Assembly (NCBI GenBank): GCA_029210545.1
Contig: JARGFV010000118.1
Location: 1-7,311 of the forward strand
Direction: 5' to 3'
Source of the DNA: a bacterium
GTDB lineage: Bacteria > BMS3Abin14
Length of the DNA stretch: 7,311 bases
The notes under the pieces: model-generated
What the model saw: only the letters and a program-made list of their open reading frames with translations
The model's database searches: none
What the model was told of the DNA's origin: nothing
Shown here: positions 1 through 5,588 of the stretch, piece after piece
Position numbering within the stretch: position 1 is the first letter of the stretch
Layout: every line of letters begins with the position of its first letter
Made by a program: the position numbers and the translations under genes

Positions 1-10
1 GGGGGGAGGA

Positions 11-43
11 TCCGCCGTCGCTCAAGCTATGGCGGGACAAGTC
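11..43. repeat. Degenerate dispersed palindrome (GCTATGG...GACA type)
   Basis: CCGCC at 12-16 pairs with GGCGG at 31-35, around GCTATGG at 26-32. The same core, GCTATGG followed by GACA, one variable base and GT, is seen on the opposite strand at about 3595-3610 in the livK-livH spacer. Two inverted partial copies in one window suggest a dispersed repeat family. I recall similar palindromes in many deltaproteobacterial genomes, but could not check this. Confidence 0.45.
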
Positions 44-195
44 AGAGGTGGGGGTGAAAGTGATTTTTGAGGGGGGAAGACCGAGATGGGGGTGACTACG
101 CTGGGGAACGAGAGGGACGCGGCAATCTCGGCAGCTGTGGGGTTCGCTGCGGCTTACTCCGGTCGCCCTTCAGATCGCGTCGCGCAGGAAATAGC

Positions 196-223
196 TCGCG
201 ATGACATCGCCCTGTCATTGCGA
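196..223. repeat. Hairpin of the TGTCATTGCGA repeat type
   Basis: TCGCGATGACA (196-206) pairs with TGTCATTGCGA (213-223): 11 bp with one G-T wobble and a 6-nt loop. The arms look like head-to-head copies of the short TGTCATTGCGA(G) motif I recall as dispersed in many bacterial genomes. It is followed 10 nt later by a second hairpin, so the pair resembles a BIME-like cluster. Confidence 0.55.
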
Positions 224-233
224 AGCGACATCA

Positions 234-262
234 CATCCGGATTTCCTCGTGAAATCCGGATG
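234..262 (+). repeat. Perfect 12-bp hairpin just upstream of the paaK ribosome binding site
   Basis: Positions 234-245 pair without mismatch with 251-262, leaving a 5-nt loop (246-250). Each arm contains the self-complementary octamer ATCCGGAT (235-242 and 254-261), so the octamer is repeated both directly and inverted. No T-run follows, so it is not a standard terminator. The stem ends two bases before the GAGAGGAG Shine-Dalgarno of paaK, where it could affect ribosome access or the mRNA 5' end. It could also be only a dispersed repeat. Confidence 0.7.
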
Positions 263-264
263 CC

Positions 265-272
265 GAGAGGAG
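265..272 (+). promoter_or_regulatory. Ribosome binding site of paaK
   Basis: GAGAGGAG lies four bases before the ATG at 277. This supports that start and places initiation directly downstream of the 234-262 hairpin. Confidence 0.75.
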
Positions 273-276
273 CATT

Positions 277-1578
277 ATGATCTGGGATGAAGAGTTTGAG
301 AGTATGCCGAGGGATGCCCTTGAATCGCTCCAGCTGTATCGCCTCAGGAAAACAGCTGAGCGCGTCTACGCCACTGTCCCTTTTTACAAGGATGCCTTCG
401 ACAAGGCCGGGATCCATCCGTCCGGGATAGGCTCCATGGCAGACCTGGGCCGCCTGCCCTTTACCGACAAGACCGACCTGCGTGACAATTATCCTTTCGG
501 ACTTTTTACCCTGCCCCTTCACGAGGTCGTGCGGATCCACGCCTCATCAGGGACCACCGGGAAGCCCACCGTGGTCGGGTACACCAGGCGTGACATCGAC
601 ACATGGTCATCGCTCATGGCCAGAACCCTGGCCTGCGCCGGCGTACGGAAGGGCGATGTGGTCCAGAACGCCTACGGCTACGGCCTTTTCACCGGAGGGC
701 TGGGTTTCCACTACGGTGCGGAGAAACTTGGCGCGACGGTGATCCCTATCTCCGGCGGAAATACCAAGCGCCAGGTCATGCTCATGGAGGATTTCGCCAG
801 CACAGTACTGACCTGCACACCTTCCTACGCCCTGACCCTTGCCGAGGCCATGGATGAGCTCGGAGTGACAAAGGATCGTCTCAAACTCCGGGTGGGGATC
901 TTCGGGGCCGAGCCCTGGTCCCAGAACATGCGCCAGCAGGTGGAAACCAGGCTGGGGATCGACGCTATCGACATCTACGGGATCTCGGAGATCATTGGAC
1001 CCGGCGTATCGGTCGAGTGTATCGAGGCCAAGAACGGACTCCACATCTTCGAGGATCACTTTATCCCCGAGATCATCGATCCTGAAACAGGAGAGAGCCT
1101 CCCATATGGAGAAGATGGTGAACTGGTTTTCACCACCATTACGAAAGAGGCGTTTCCGGTCATCCGGTACCGGACAAAAGACATTACCCGGCTGCATCCG
1201 GAACCTTGCCGCTGCGGTCGTACTCACATCCGCATGGACCGTGTGACAGGACGCACCGACGACATGCTCATCATCCGCGGAGTCAACCTCTTCCCGAGCC
1301 AGATCGAGAGCCTGCTCATGGAGATCGAAGGCCTGGAGCCCCATTACCAGCTCATCGTGGACCGGGAAGGGACCATGGATACCCTGGAGGTACAGATCGA
1401 GGTTAACGAGGACGTTTTCACAGACGAGATCAAGGGGCTGGAAAAGCTGGAAAAAGGTGTTGAGAAGGAGATCAAGGATATGCTGGGCATCTCCGCGAAG
1501 GTTCGCCTTGTAGAGCCCAAGACGATCGAGAGGTTCGAGGGCAAGGCGAAGCGTGTGATCGATAACAGGAAAATCTAG
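277..1578 (+). CDS. paaK: Phenylacetate-CoA ligase family protein (AMP-forming aryl-CoA ligase)
   Basis: By family, it is a cytoplasmic enzyme that activates an arylacetate with ATP and CoA to arylacetyl-CoA, AMP and pyrophosphate (ANL superfamily). The 433 residues match the usual PaaK length. Visible motifs, in order: phosphate loop SSGTTGKPT (90-98), YGISE (234-238), RYRTKDIT with Asp302 as the likely ribose contact (297-304), hinge region [19 protein letters not shown] (326-344) and a C-terminal EGKAKRVID (421-429) in which Lys423 is the likely adenylation lysine. Cys248, His256, Cys311 and Cys313 could form the metal site reported in some relatives; that is inference. The start has a good ribosome binding site and a family-like N-terminus ([10 protein letters not shown]). 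No key residue is missing. The substrate (phenylacetate, indoleacetate, hydroxyphenylacetate or other) cannot be read from sequence. The stop codon sits in a hairpin loop. The next gene, an ACT protein, is a recurrent neighbour of such ligases in anaerobes, from memory. Confidence 0.93.
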   Translation: MIWDEEFESMPRDALESLQLYRLRKTAERVYATVPFYKDAFDKAGIHPSGIGSMADLGRLPFTDKTDLRDNYPFGLFTLPLHEVVRIHASSGTTGKPTVVGYTRRDIDTWSSLMARTLACAGVRKGDVVQNAYGYGLFTGGLGFHYGAEKLGATVIPISGGNTKRQVMLMEDFASTVLTCTPSYALTLAEAMDELGVTKDRLKLRVGIFGAEPWSQNMRQQVETRLGIDAIDIYGISEIIGPGVSVECIEAKNGLHIFEDHFIPEIIDPETGESLPYGEDGELVFTTITKEAFPVIRYRTKDITRLHPEPCRCGRTHIRMDRVTGRTDDMLIIRGVNLFPSQIESLLMEIEGLEPHYQLIVDREGTMDTLEVQIEVNEDVFTDEIKGLEKLEKGVEKEIKDMLGISAKVRLVEPKTIERFEGKAKRVIDNRKI

Positions 1579-1592
1579 AGATTTCCCTGTTA
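1563..1592 (+). repeat. Hairpin enclosing the paaK stop codon in its loop
   Basis: 1563-1575 pairs with 1580-1592: 7 bp, one A-C mismatch (1570/1585), then 5 bp, closed by the tetraloop TAGA (1576-1579). The first three loop bases are the paaK stop codon, so the left arm encodes the last residues of the ligase. No U-tract follows; instead a tandem 7-bp array starts at the next base (1593). It may protect the mRNA 3' end or act as a weak bidirectional terminator. A similar arrangement is seen at the end of livF. Confidence 0.6.
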
Positions 1593-1627
1593 ATTCCATA
1601 TTCCAGATGCCGGATGCCGAATCCTTG
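1593..1627. repeat. Tandem heptamer array A (about five units, ATNCC-type)
   Basis: Five consecutive 7-base units begin at 1593, 1600, 1607, 1614 and 1621. The first four fit ATKCCRN (for example ATTCCAT, ATGCCGG) and the fifth is degraded. Adjacent units match at 20 of 28 positions by hand count. The array starts immediately after the stop-codon hairpin of paaK. I see no coding sense in it. Confidence 0.6.
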
Positions 1628-1693
1628 GGAACACTATACAAAATCGGGAAATAGGTAGTGTAACTCATCGAAAAATATTTTATATTGTGTTCT

Positions 1694-1728
1694 AAACTCA
1701 AAACCTGAAACTCAAAACTCAAAACTAT
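1694..1728. repeat. Tandem heptamer array B (five units, AAACTCA-type)
   Basis: Five contiguous 7-base units begin at 1694, 1701, 1708, 1715 and 1722, all starting with AAAC; units one, three and four are AAACTCA. Adjacent units match at 20 of 28 positions. The array ends 6 nt before the G-run that serves the ACT gene as ribosome binding site. The sequence differs from array A but the period is the same. The intervening AT-rich stretch (about 1634-1693) could hold a promoter, but I see no pair of boxes good enough to call. Confidence 0.65.
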
Positions 1729-1744
1729 TTTTTTGGGGGTTGTT

Positions 1745-2170
1745 ATGAAAGTTGAGCAGATCTCGGTATTTATGGAGAACAAGACCGGCCGCCTGGCACA
1801 GATCACCAGGGTCCTGGGAGAGGCCGGTGTGAACATCCTGGCCCTGTCCCTTGCCGACACGGCCGACTTCGGCATTTTACGGATCATCGTTTCCGACAAC
1901 GACAAGGCCCATGCTGCCCTGAAGGCGGAAGGCTTCACTGTGGGCCGGAACGACGTCCTGGCCATCGATGTTCCTGACAGGCCTGGCGGATTGGCCGACT
2001 TTCTCGAGATCCTCAAGGTCAACGAGATCAATATCGAATACATGTACGCCTACAGGAAGTCCGGGCACGCGCTCCTCATCTTCAGGTTCGACGACCTGGA
2101 CAAGGCCATGGAGATCCTGCCCCGCGCCAACTTCAAGGTTCTATCCGCCGAGGAACTTTACGCGCTCTGA
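1745..2170 (+). CDS. Tandem ACT-domain protein (probable amino-acid-sensing regulator)
   Basis: This is a 141-residue soluble protein made of two ACT modules, about residues 3-66 and 71-135, and nothing else. Each has the expected beta-alpha turn where effectors bind: KTGRLAQITRVLGEAGVNI (13-31) in the first and RPGGLADFLEILKVNEINI (79-97) in the second. ACT modules bind small ligands, usually amino acids, at dimer interfaces. Free-standing tandem ACT proteins of this kind (COG4747-like by recollection) are found beside phenylacetate-CoA ligase and indolepyruvate ferredoxin oxidoreductase genes in anaerobes. No DNA-binding or catalytic domain is visible, so any regulatory effect probably works through a protein partner, perhaps the ligase; that is inference. 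ATG 1745 was chosen because GGGGG at 1735-1739 gives a ribosome binding site with 5-nt spacing. The in-frame TTG at 1733 would absorb that site. Confidence 0.88.
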   Translation: MKVEQISVFMENKTGRLAQITRVLGEAGVNILALSLADTADFGILRIIVSDNDKAHAALKAEGFTVGRNDVLAIDVPDRPGGLADFLEILKVNEINIEYMYAYRKSGHALLIFRFDDLDKAMEILPRANFKVLSAEELYAL

Positions 2171-2179
2171 ACTCATGCG

Positions 2180-2201
2180 CACGGCACAATTCATGTGCGT
2201 G
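2180..2201 (+). other. Small hairpin in the ACT-livK spacer
   Basis: The stem is 8 bp with one bulged G: 2180-2182 and 2184-2188 pair with 2194-2201 around a 5-nt loop. It lies 57 nt before the livK ATG and just after the ACT stop codon. There is no U-tract, so I do not call it a terminator. It could be an operator or a processing site, or chance. The rest of the 87-nt spacer is unremarkable apart from the livK ribosome binding site. Confidence 0.3.
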
Positions 2202-2240
2202 GCCGTCAGCAGCGTTTTCCGCATGAACGTAACCCGGGGG

Positions 2241-2252
2241 GGAGAGGAGAAG
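2241..2252 (+). promoter_or_regulatory. Ribosome binding site of livK
   Basis: The purine run GGAGAGGAGAAG contains AGGAG at 2245-2249, 8 nt before ATG 2258. It sets the start there, not at an upstream GTG at 2195 that would put 21 non-signal residues before the signal peptide. Confidence 0.8.
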
Positions 2253-2257
2253 TTAAA

Positions 2258-3412
2258 ATGAAACGACTTGTGGTAGTTGCCATGGTCATGGGAATGGTCC
2301 TGACTTTCGCTTCAACGGCACCGGCGGCCGATGAGTACAGGATCGGTGCCATATATGCGTCGACGGGGCCTGCCTCAGCGCTGGGCCTTCCGGAGAAAAA
2401 CACTACCGAGATGCTCGTGGAAGAGCTTAACGCGGCCGGCGGGATCAACGGGAAGCAGGTCAAGCTGTTCATGTATGACACCGAGGCGGACCCCACCAAG
2501 GCCAACAACGCGGTGAAAAAGCTCATCAGCCTGGACGAGGTGGACGTGATCATCGGCCCGACGACGTCGGGGGTCACCATGGCCATCATCCCCCCCATCG
2601 AGAAGGCAAAGATCCCCCTGATCTCATGCGCCGCTTCGGTGAAGATCGTGCAGCCTGTGAAGAAATGGGTCTTCAAGACACCACAGACGGACACGATGGC
2701 AGTGGAGAAGATCTACGCGACGCTCCAGAGCAAGGGTATCAGGAAGGTCTCCATCATCACCGTCAGCGACGGCTACGGTGACTCCGGGCGCGTGGAGCTG
2801 CAGAGACTGGCCCCCGACTACGGTCTCACCGTTGTCGCGGATGAGAGGTACGGCGGTAATGACACCGACATGAGCGCCCAACTCACCAAGATCAAGGGCA
2901 CCGATGCCGAGGCCATCGTTTGTTGGGGAACCTTCCCCGGCCCGGCCGTGATCGCCAAGAACAGGAAACAGCTGGGGCTGACCATCCCGCTCTACAACAG
3001 CCACGGCATCGCCTCTCCCAAGTATATTGAACTTGCGGGCGACGCGGCGGAAGGGACGTTCCTGCCCGCGGGCAGGCTCATCGTCATCGACAGCCTCCCG
3101 GATTCCGATCCCCAGAAATCGGTGCTTTCCGCGTACAAGGCGGCGTACGAGGGGAAATTCGGCAAGAATTCCGTCAGCACCTTCGGCGGCCACGCTTACG
3201 ACGCCTTCAAGATCGCCGTCATGGCCATTGAGAACGCCGCCAAGGCGGGGGACGTTACCCGGGCCGGCATCCGTGACGAGATCGAGAAGATCACCGGGTT
3301 CGTCGGGACCGGCGGCATCTTCAACTACTCAGCCGAGGACCACAACGGCCTGACCAAGGAAGGGTTCGGAATGGTCGAGATCAAGAACGGCGGCTGGAGC
3401 CTGGCGCAATAG
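2258..3412 (+). CDS. livK: Periplasmic substrate-binding protein of a Liv/HAAT-type ABC importer, resembling the aromatic-acid-binding RPA1789 group
   Basis: The 384-residue precursor has a cleavable signal peptide: positive MKR, hydrophobic core to about residue 18, and a STAPAA cleavage region ending near residue 23 or 24. It lacks a lipobox cysteine, so it should be free in the periplasm. The mature part is a two-lobe type 1 periplasmic binding protein (YRIGAIYASTGPAS at 27-40, IIGPTTSG at 98-105, SDGYGDSGR at 170-178, GHAYDAF at 311-317). Several segments recall the Rhodopseudomonas RPA1789/CouP-like binding proteins for phenylpropanoid acids: KKWVFKTPQTD (135-145), ADERYGGNDTDM (194-205), LPDSDPQK (280-287) and GFVGTGGIFNYSAEDHNGL (347-365). 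A classical leucine-isoleucine-valine ligand is therefore less certain than the annotation suggests. The gene ends 67 nt before a strong terminator, so it may be expressed above the permease genes, as binding proteins often are. Confidence 0.9.
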   Translation: MKRLVVVAMVMGMVLTFASTAPAADEYRIGAIYASTGPASALGLPEKNTTEMLVEELNAAGGINGKQVKLFMYDTEADPTKANNAVKKLISLDEVDVIIGPTTSGVTMAIIPPIEKAKIPLISCAASVKIVQPVKKWVFKTPQTDTMAVEKIYATLQSKGIRKVSIITVSDGYGDSGRVELQRLAPDYGLTVVADERYGGNDTDMSAQLTKIKGTDAEAIVCWGTFPGPAVIAKNRKQLGLTIPLYNSHGIASPKYIELAGDAAEGTFLPAGRLIVIDSLPDSDPQKSVLSAYKAAYEGKFGKNSVSTFGGHAYDAFKIAVMAIENAAKAGDVTRAGIRDEIEKITGFVGTGGIFNYSAEDHNGLTKEGFGMVEIKNGGWSLAQ

Positions 3413-3414
3413 AA

Positions 3415-3437
3415 AGTGCAGGGTGCAGTGTATGCAG
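3415..3437. repeat. Short heptamer array C (AGTGCAG-type)
   Basis: Two contiguous heptamers, AGTGCAG and GGTGCAG (3415-3428), are followed by a 9-base variant ending TGCAG (3429-3437). Further TGCAG appears at 3451-3455. It begins two bases after the livK stop codon. It is shorter and weaker than the other arrays and could be chance if taken alone. Confidence 0.35.
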
Positions 3438-3479
3438 GGTTAGGATCAGTTGCAGGAATCTGTGCCCGTTAATACTTCA

Positions 3480-3508
3480 GGGGGCCGATTTACGGCCCCC
3501 TTTTCCTT
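3480..3508 (+). terminator. Rho-independent terminator between livK and livH
   Basis: GGGGGCCG (3480-3487) pairs perfectly with CGGCCCCC (3493-3500) over 8 G+C-rich base pairs with a 5-nt loop ATTTA. TTTTCCTT follows directly. This is a textbook intrinsic terminator on the + strand. It should end or reduce the livK transcript before livHMGF, giving more binding protein than membrane complex, or requiring read-through or a separate promoter for livH. Confidence 0.85.
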
Positions 3509-3525
3509 GAACCTGTCTTCGACCT

Positions 3526-3550
3526 TAACTCTTCAACGTGGCAAGAGTTA
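3526..3550. promoter_or_regulatory. Perfect inverted repeat TAACTCTT-N9-AAGAGTTA (possible operator)
   Basis: TAACTCTT (3526-3533) and AAGAGTTA (3543-3550) are exact inverted copies separated by 9 nt, placed after the livK terminator and upstream of livH. The arm and spacer lengths would suit a dimeric repressor spanning about two helical turns, or an RNA hairpin. No promoter boxes are clear beside it. The regulatory role is inference. Confidence 0.4.
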
Positions 3551-3591
3551 GACAGTTGCTTGTCCCCGTTGGACTTCGGCCTTTTTGCCCA

Positions 3592-3666
3592 CCGACCTGT
3601 CACCCATAGCTCCTGACCTTCGGAGCTTTAGCGTAGGAGGTTTATGCGAAGGGTGAAGCTGGTCGG
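3592..3666. repeat. Large imperfect inverted repeat upstream of livH
   Basis: Nested pairing is visible: CCGACC (3592-3597) with GGTCGG (3661-3666), CACCC (3601-3605) with GGGTG (3651-3655), and an inner hairpin AGCTCC (3608-3613) with GGAGCT (3622-3627) around an 8-nt loop. The CCATAGCT core (3604-3611) is the reverse complement of AGCTATGG at 25-32, marking both as members of one dispersed family. The right half contains AGGAGG and an ATG, giving the element a possible translation role. Confidence 0.5.
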
Positions 3667-3706
3667 AAGCTGTCAGCGAAGGTGGATGGACTTTGGACTG
3701 ATTTAA
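3644..3706 (+). CDS. Possible 20-codon leader peptide coupled to livH
   Basis: ATG at 3644 follows a perfect AGGAGG (3635-3640), though the 3-nt spacing is shorter than ideal. The frame runs 20 codons, starting MRRVKLVG and ending DFGLI, to TAA at 3704-3706, two bases before the preferred livH ATG at 3709. Since livH lacks a strong ribosome binding site at 3709, translation of this mini-frame could deliver ribosomes to livH by coupling. Most of it lies within a repeat-like palindrome, so it may be fortuitous. The peptide has no run of a regulatory amino acid, so classical attenuation is not indicated. Confidence 0.25.
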   Translation: MRRVKLVGSCQRRWMDFGLI

Positions 3707-3708
3707 AT

Positions 3709-4590
3709 ATGGGCCTCGAACAGATACTTCAATTCGTTATTACCGGGATCACGGTGGGCAGTACCTATGCGCTCATCGGGATCGGTTTTAACATCATCTT
3801 TAACGCCACCGAGATCATCAACTTCGCCCAGGGCGAGTTTGTCATGCTCGGCGGGATGTTCACCGTGTTCGGGATGCAGGTGCTGCGCCTGCCGGTGCCG
3901 TTCGCGGCCCTGCTGTCTATCATCCTGGTGGCGTTCGTGGGGCTGCTTCTCAACATGCTCGCCATCAGGCCCATCAGGAACCCCAGCCCCATCACCCTGA
4001 TCATCATCACGATCGGGGCCTCCATCTTCATCCGGGGCGCTTCCAGCCTCATCTGGGGCAAGGACCCCTATCCCATCGCTGCCTTCAGCGGTGAAGACCC
4101 TATCCCGTTCTTCGGGGCGGTCATCCAGCCGCAGAGCCTGTGGGTCATGGGCGTGGTGTTTGCCGTGGTGGTGGCCCTGAGACAGTTCCTGAACCGCACC
4201 ATCACCGGGAAGGCGATGCTGGCCTCGGCGTTCCAGCCCCGGGCGGCCCGGCTGGTGGGGATCGACACCCCCTACATGGTGCTGCTTTCCTTCGCCCTGT
4301 CCGGGGCTGTGGGGGCAGCAGCAGGTATCATCATCGCGCCCATGAGCATGGTGACCTACGACATGGGCGTCATGATGGGATTGAAAGGTTTTTGCGCCGC
4401 TATCGTCGGAGGGCTCGGACATCCCTTCGGGGTGGTCCTGGGTGGGCTGATACTGGGGGTCATGGAGTCCCTTGGCGCGGGTCTCATCTCCAGCGGGTAC
4501 AAGGATGCCATCGCCTTCGTGATCCTGCTCCTCATGCTGTTCTTCCGGCCCCAGGGTATCCTGGGCAAGGGCCGGGGGGAGCGGGTGTGA
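3709..4590 (+). CDS. livH: Branched-chain/aromatic acid ABC transporter permease, LivH type
   Basis: This is a 293-residue inner-membrane permease that pairs with LivM to form the translocation channel. It is mostly hydrophobic, with about eight membrane segments. Family hallmarks: GSTYALIGIGFNIIF (17-31), ATEIINFAQGEFVMLGG (33-49), the cytoplasmic stretch TGKAMLASAFQPRAARLVGID (166-186), the LKGFCAAIVGGLG motif (225-237), which corresponds to the ATPase-contact region, and the C-terminal FFRPQGILG (278-286). I chose ATG 3709 because MGLEQILQF is the usual LivH beginning. A GTG at 3682 would add nine residues (MDGLWTDLN) and has no usable ribosome binding site. ATG 3709 itself has only a weak GGA at 3695-3697, so coupling to the mini-frame 3644-3706 is possible. 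Its last bases overlap the livM start. Translocated substrate is set mainly by the binding protein and is unproven. Confidence 0.92.
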   Translation: MGLEQILQFVITGITVGSTYALIGIGFNIIFNATEIINFAQGEFVMLGGMFTVFGMQVLRLPVPFAALLSIILVAFVGLLLNMLAIRPIRNPSPITLIIITIGASIFIRGASSLIWGKDPYPIAAFSGEDPIPFFGAVIQPQSLWVMGVVFAVVVALRQFLNRTITGKAMLASAFQPRAARLVGIDTPYMVLLSFALSGAVGAAAGIIIAPMSMVTYDMGVMMGLKGFCAAIVGGLGHPFGVVLGGLILGVMESLGAGLISSGYKDAIAFVILLLMLFFRPQGILGKGRGERV

Positions 4591-5588
4591 AGCTGCTCCG
4601 GTTCATACTGGACCCATATGCCAGGTTTGCGTTATTCGCCCTCCTGATCATGGGATTACCCCTGGTGGTCACCAACGAATACTACCTGGGGGTGCTGGTG
4701 GTCATTGCCATCCACTCCATCATCGTCCTCGGACTGGACCTTCTGATGGGCTACACGGGGCAGATCTCCCTGGGGCACGCCTCGTTCTACGGGCTGGGGG
4801 CATACATTACCGGCGTTCTCTCCGCCCATTGGCAGTGGCCGCCCCTGGCCGGCCTGGCAGCGGCCCTCCTCATCGTGGCAGCCATCGCCTGGATCATCGG
4901 AGTGCCCACTCTCAAGCTCCACGGACATTACCTGGCTATGGCGACCCTGGGTTTCGGGATCATCGTCTTCATCTTTTTCAACGAACTGGGGAGTCTCACC
5001 GGCGGTCCTTCCGGGCTCACCGGGATCGAGGAGATGAACATCTTCGGCGTGACCTTCGACTCGGACAGGGAATGGTATTTCCTGTCCGTATCGTTCCTCC
5101 TCGCGGTGCTTCTGCTCTCCATCAACGTGGTCCGGTCCAGGGTGGGCAGGGCGCTTCGGGCGATCCACGGTTCGGAGACCGCTTCCGGTGTTCTCGGTGT
5201 CAACATCGCGAGGTACAAGGTGGGGATCTTCGTCCTGTCGGCCCTCTATGCGGCCCTCGCCGGATGGCTTTACGCCCACTACATCACCTTTATCAGCCCG
5301 AGCTCCTTTACCTTCATGTTCTCCGTGAAGCTGGTCACCATGGTGGTTGCCGGCAGCCTTGGCAGCCTTTGGGGGGCCATCTTCGGGGCGGCGCTGCTCA
5401 CCAGCCTGCCCGAGTTCCTGTTTGTGTTCAACAACTACGAAACGCTGGTATTCGGCTTCATCCTCATCGTTGTGATGATCTTCATGCCTAGGGGGCTGCT
5501 GCGCGGCATCGAGGATATGTTCAAGTGGCTGTGGCACGCTGCCCGGAAAGCTCCCCCAACCTCCAGGCCCGGGGAGGAACGCTCGTGA
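4587..5588 (+). CDS. livM: Branched-chain/aromatic acid ABC transporter permease, LivM type
   Basis: This 333-residue second membrane subunit of the importer has hydrophobic segments throughout. Hallmarks: GYTGQISLGHASFYGLGAY (55-73), the classic LivM signature; PTLKLHGHYLAMATLGFG (107-124); the cytoplasmic coupling stretch GRALRAIHGSETASGVLGVN (187-206); MVVAGSLGSLWGA (252-264); and the terminal PRGL (301-304). The start is GTG 4587, whose bases overlap the livH TGA in a GTGA junction. GGGGGAG at 4575-4581 supplies the ribosome binding site with 5-nt spacing. The same frame is open far upstream within livH, but that extension is a shadow of livH. The hydrophilic tail after residue 310 is ordinary for the family. 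The tight overlap implies translational coupling and equal amounts of LivH and LivM. Confidence 0.93.
   Translation: MKLLRFILDPYARFALFALLIMGLPLVVTNEYYLGVLVVIAIHSIIVLGLDLLMGYTGQISLGHASFYGLGAYITGVLSAHWQWPPLAGLAAALLIVAAIAWIIGVPTLKLHGHYLAMATLGFGIIVFIFFNELGSLTGGPSGLTGIEEMNIFGVTFDSDREWYFLSVSFLLAVLLLSINVVRSRVGRALRAIHGSETASGVLGVNIARYKVGIFVLSALYAALAGWLYAHYITFISPSSFTFMFSVKLVTMVVAGSLGSLWGAIFGAALLTSLPEFLFVFNNYETLVFGFILIVVMIFMPRGLLRGIEDMFKWLWHAARKAPPTSRPGEERS

Larger units (their letters stand above)
1..276. other. Noncoding leader upstream of paaK, rich in degenerate palindromic repeats
   Basis: I see no convincing gene here. A 64-codon open frame at 86-280 runs through repeat-like sequence and does not look like a protein. 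The stretch holds a CCGCC/GGCGG palindrome around 11-43, a segment at about 101-130 reminiscent of dispersed CATTGCGAG / GGCAATCTC repeats (from memory of similar genomes), and two consecutive hairpins at 196-223 and 234-262. I found no convincing sigma-70 or sigma-54 promoter, so paaK may be transcribed from a gene to the left of the window. Confidence 0.6.

Noticed and set aside
86-280. 64-codon open frame upstream of paaK
   Set aside because: It crosses both hairpins and the CATTGCGA-type repeat, overlaps the paaK start, lacks a good ribosome binding site and has no recognisable protein features.
607-2043. 478-codon open frame on the minus strand across paaK and the ACT gene
   Set aside because: It is the antisense shadow of two clearly recognised genes in G+C-rich sequence. 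Its translation has no family resemblance and it spans a noncoding spacer.
2183-2198. Possible sigma-54 promoter (GGCAC...TGTGC) upstream of livK
   Set aside because: The spacing between GG and GC is 12 nt and the -12 element does not read TTGC.
2258-3412. Structural disulfide in the binding protein (Cys124 and Cys222)
   Set aside because: The two cysteines appear to lie in different lobes or strands and do not match the close Cys pair known in E. coli LivJ/LivK. There is no basis to claim a bond.
3540-3559. Possible sigma-54 promoter (GG...TTGC) upstream of livH
   Set aside because: The GG and GC elements are 16 nt apart; sigma-54 requires 10.
4140-4586. N-terminal extension of the livM frame into livH
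   Set aside because: The extension is the out-of-frame shadow of livH, is Gly/Arg/His-rich and is not membrane-like. The family-like LivM begins at GTG 4587.
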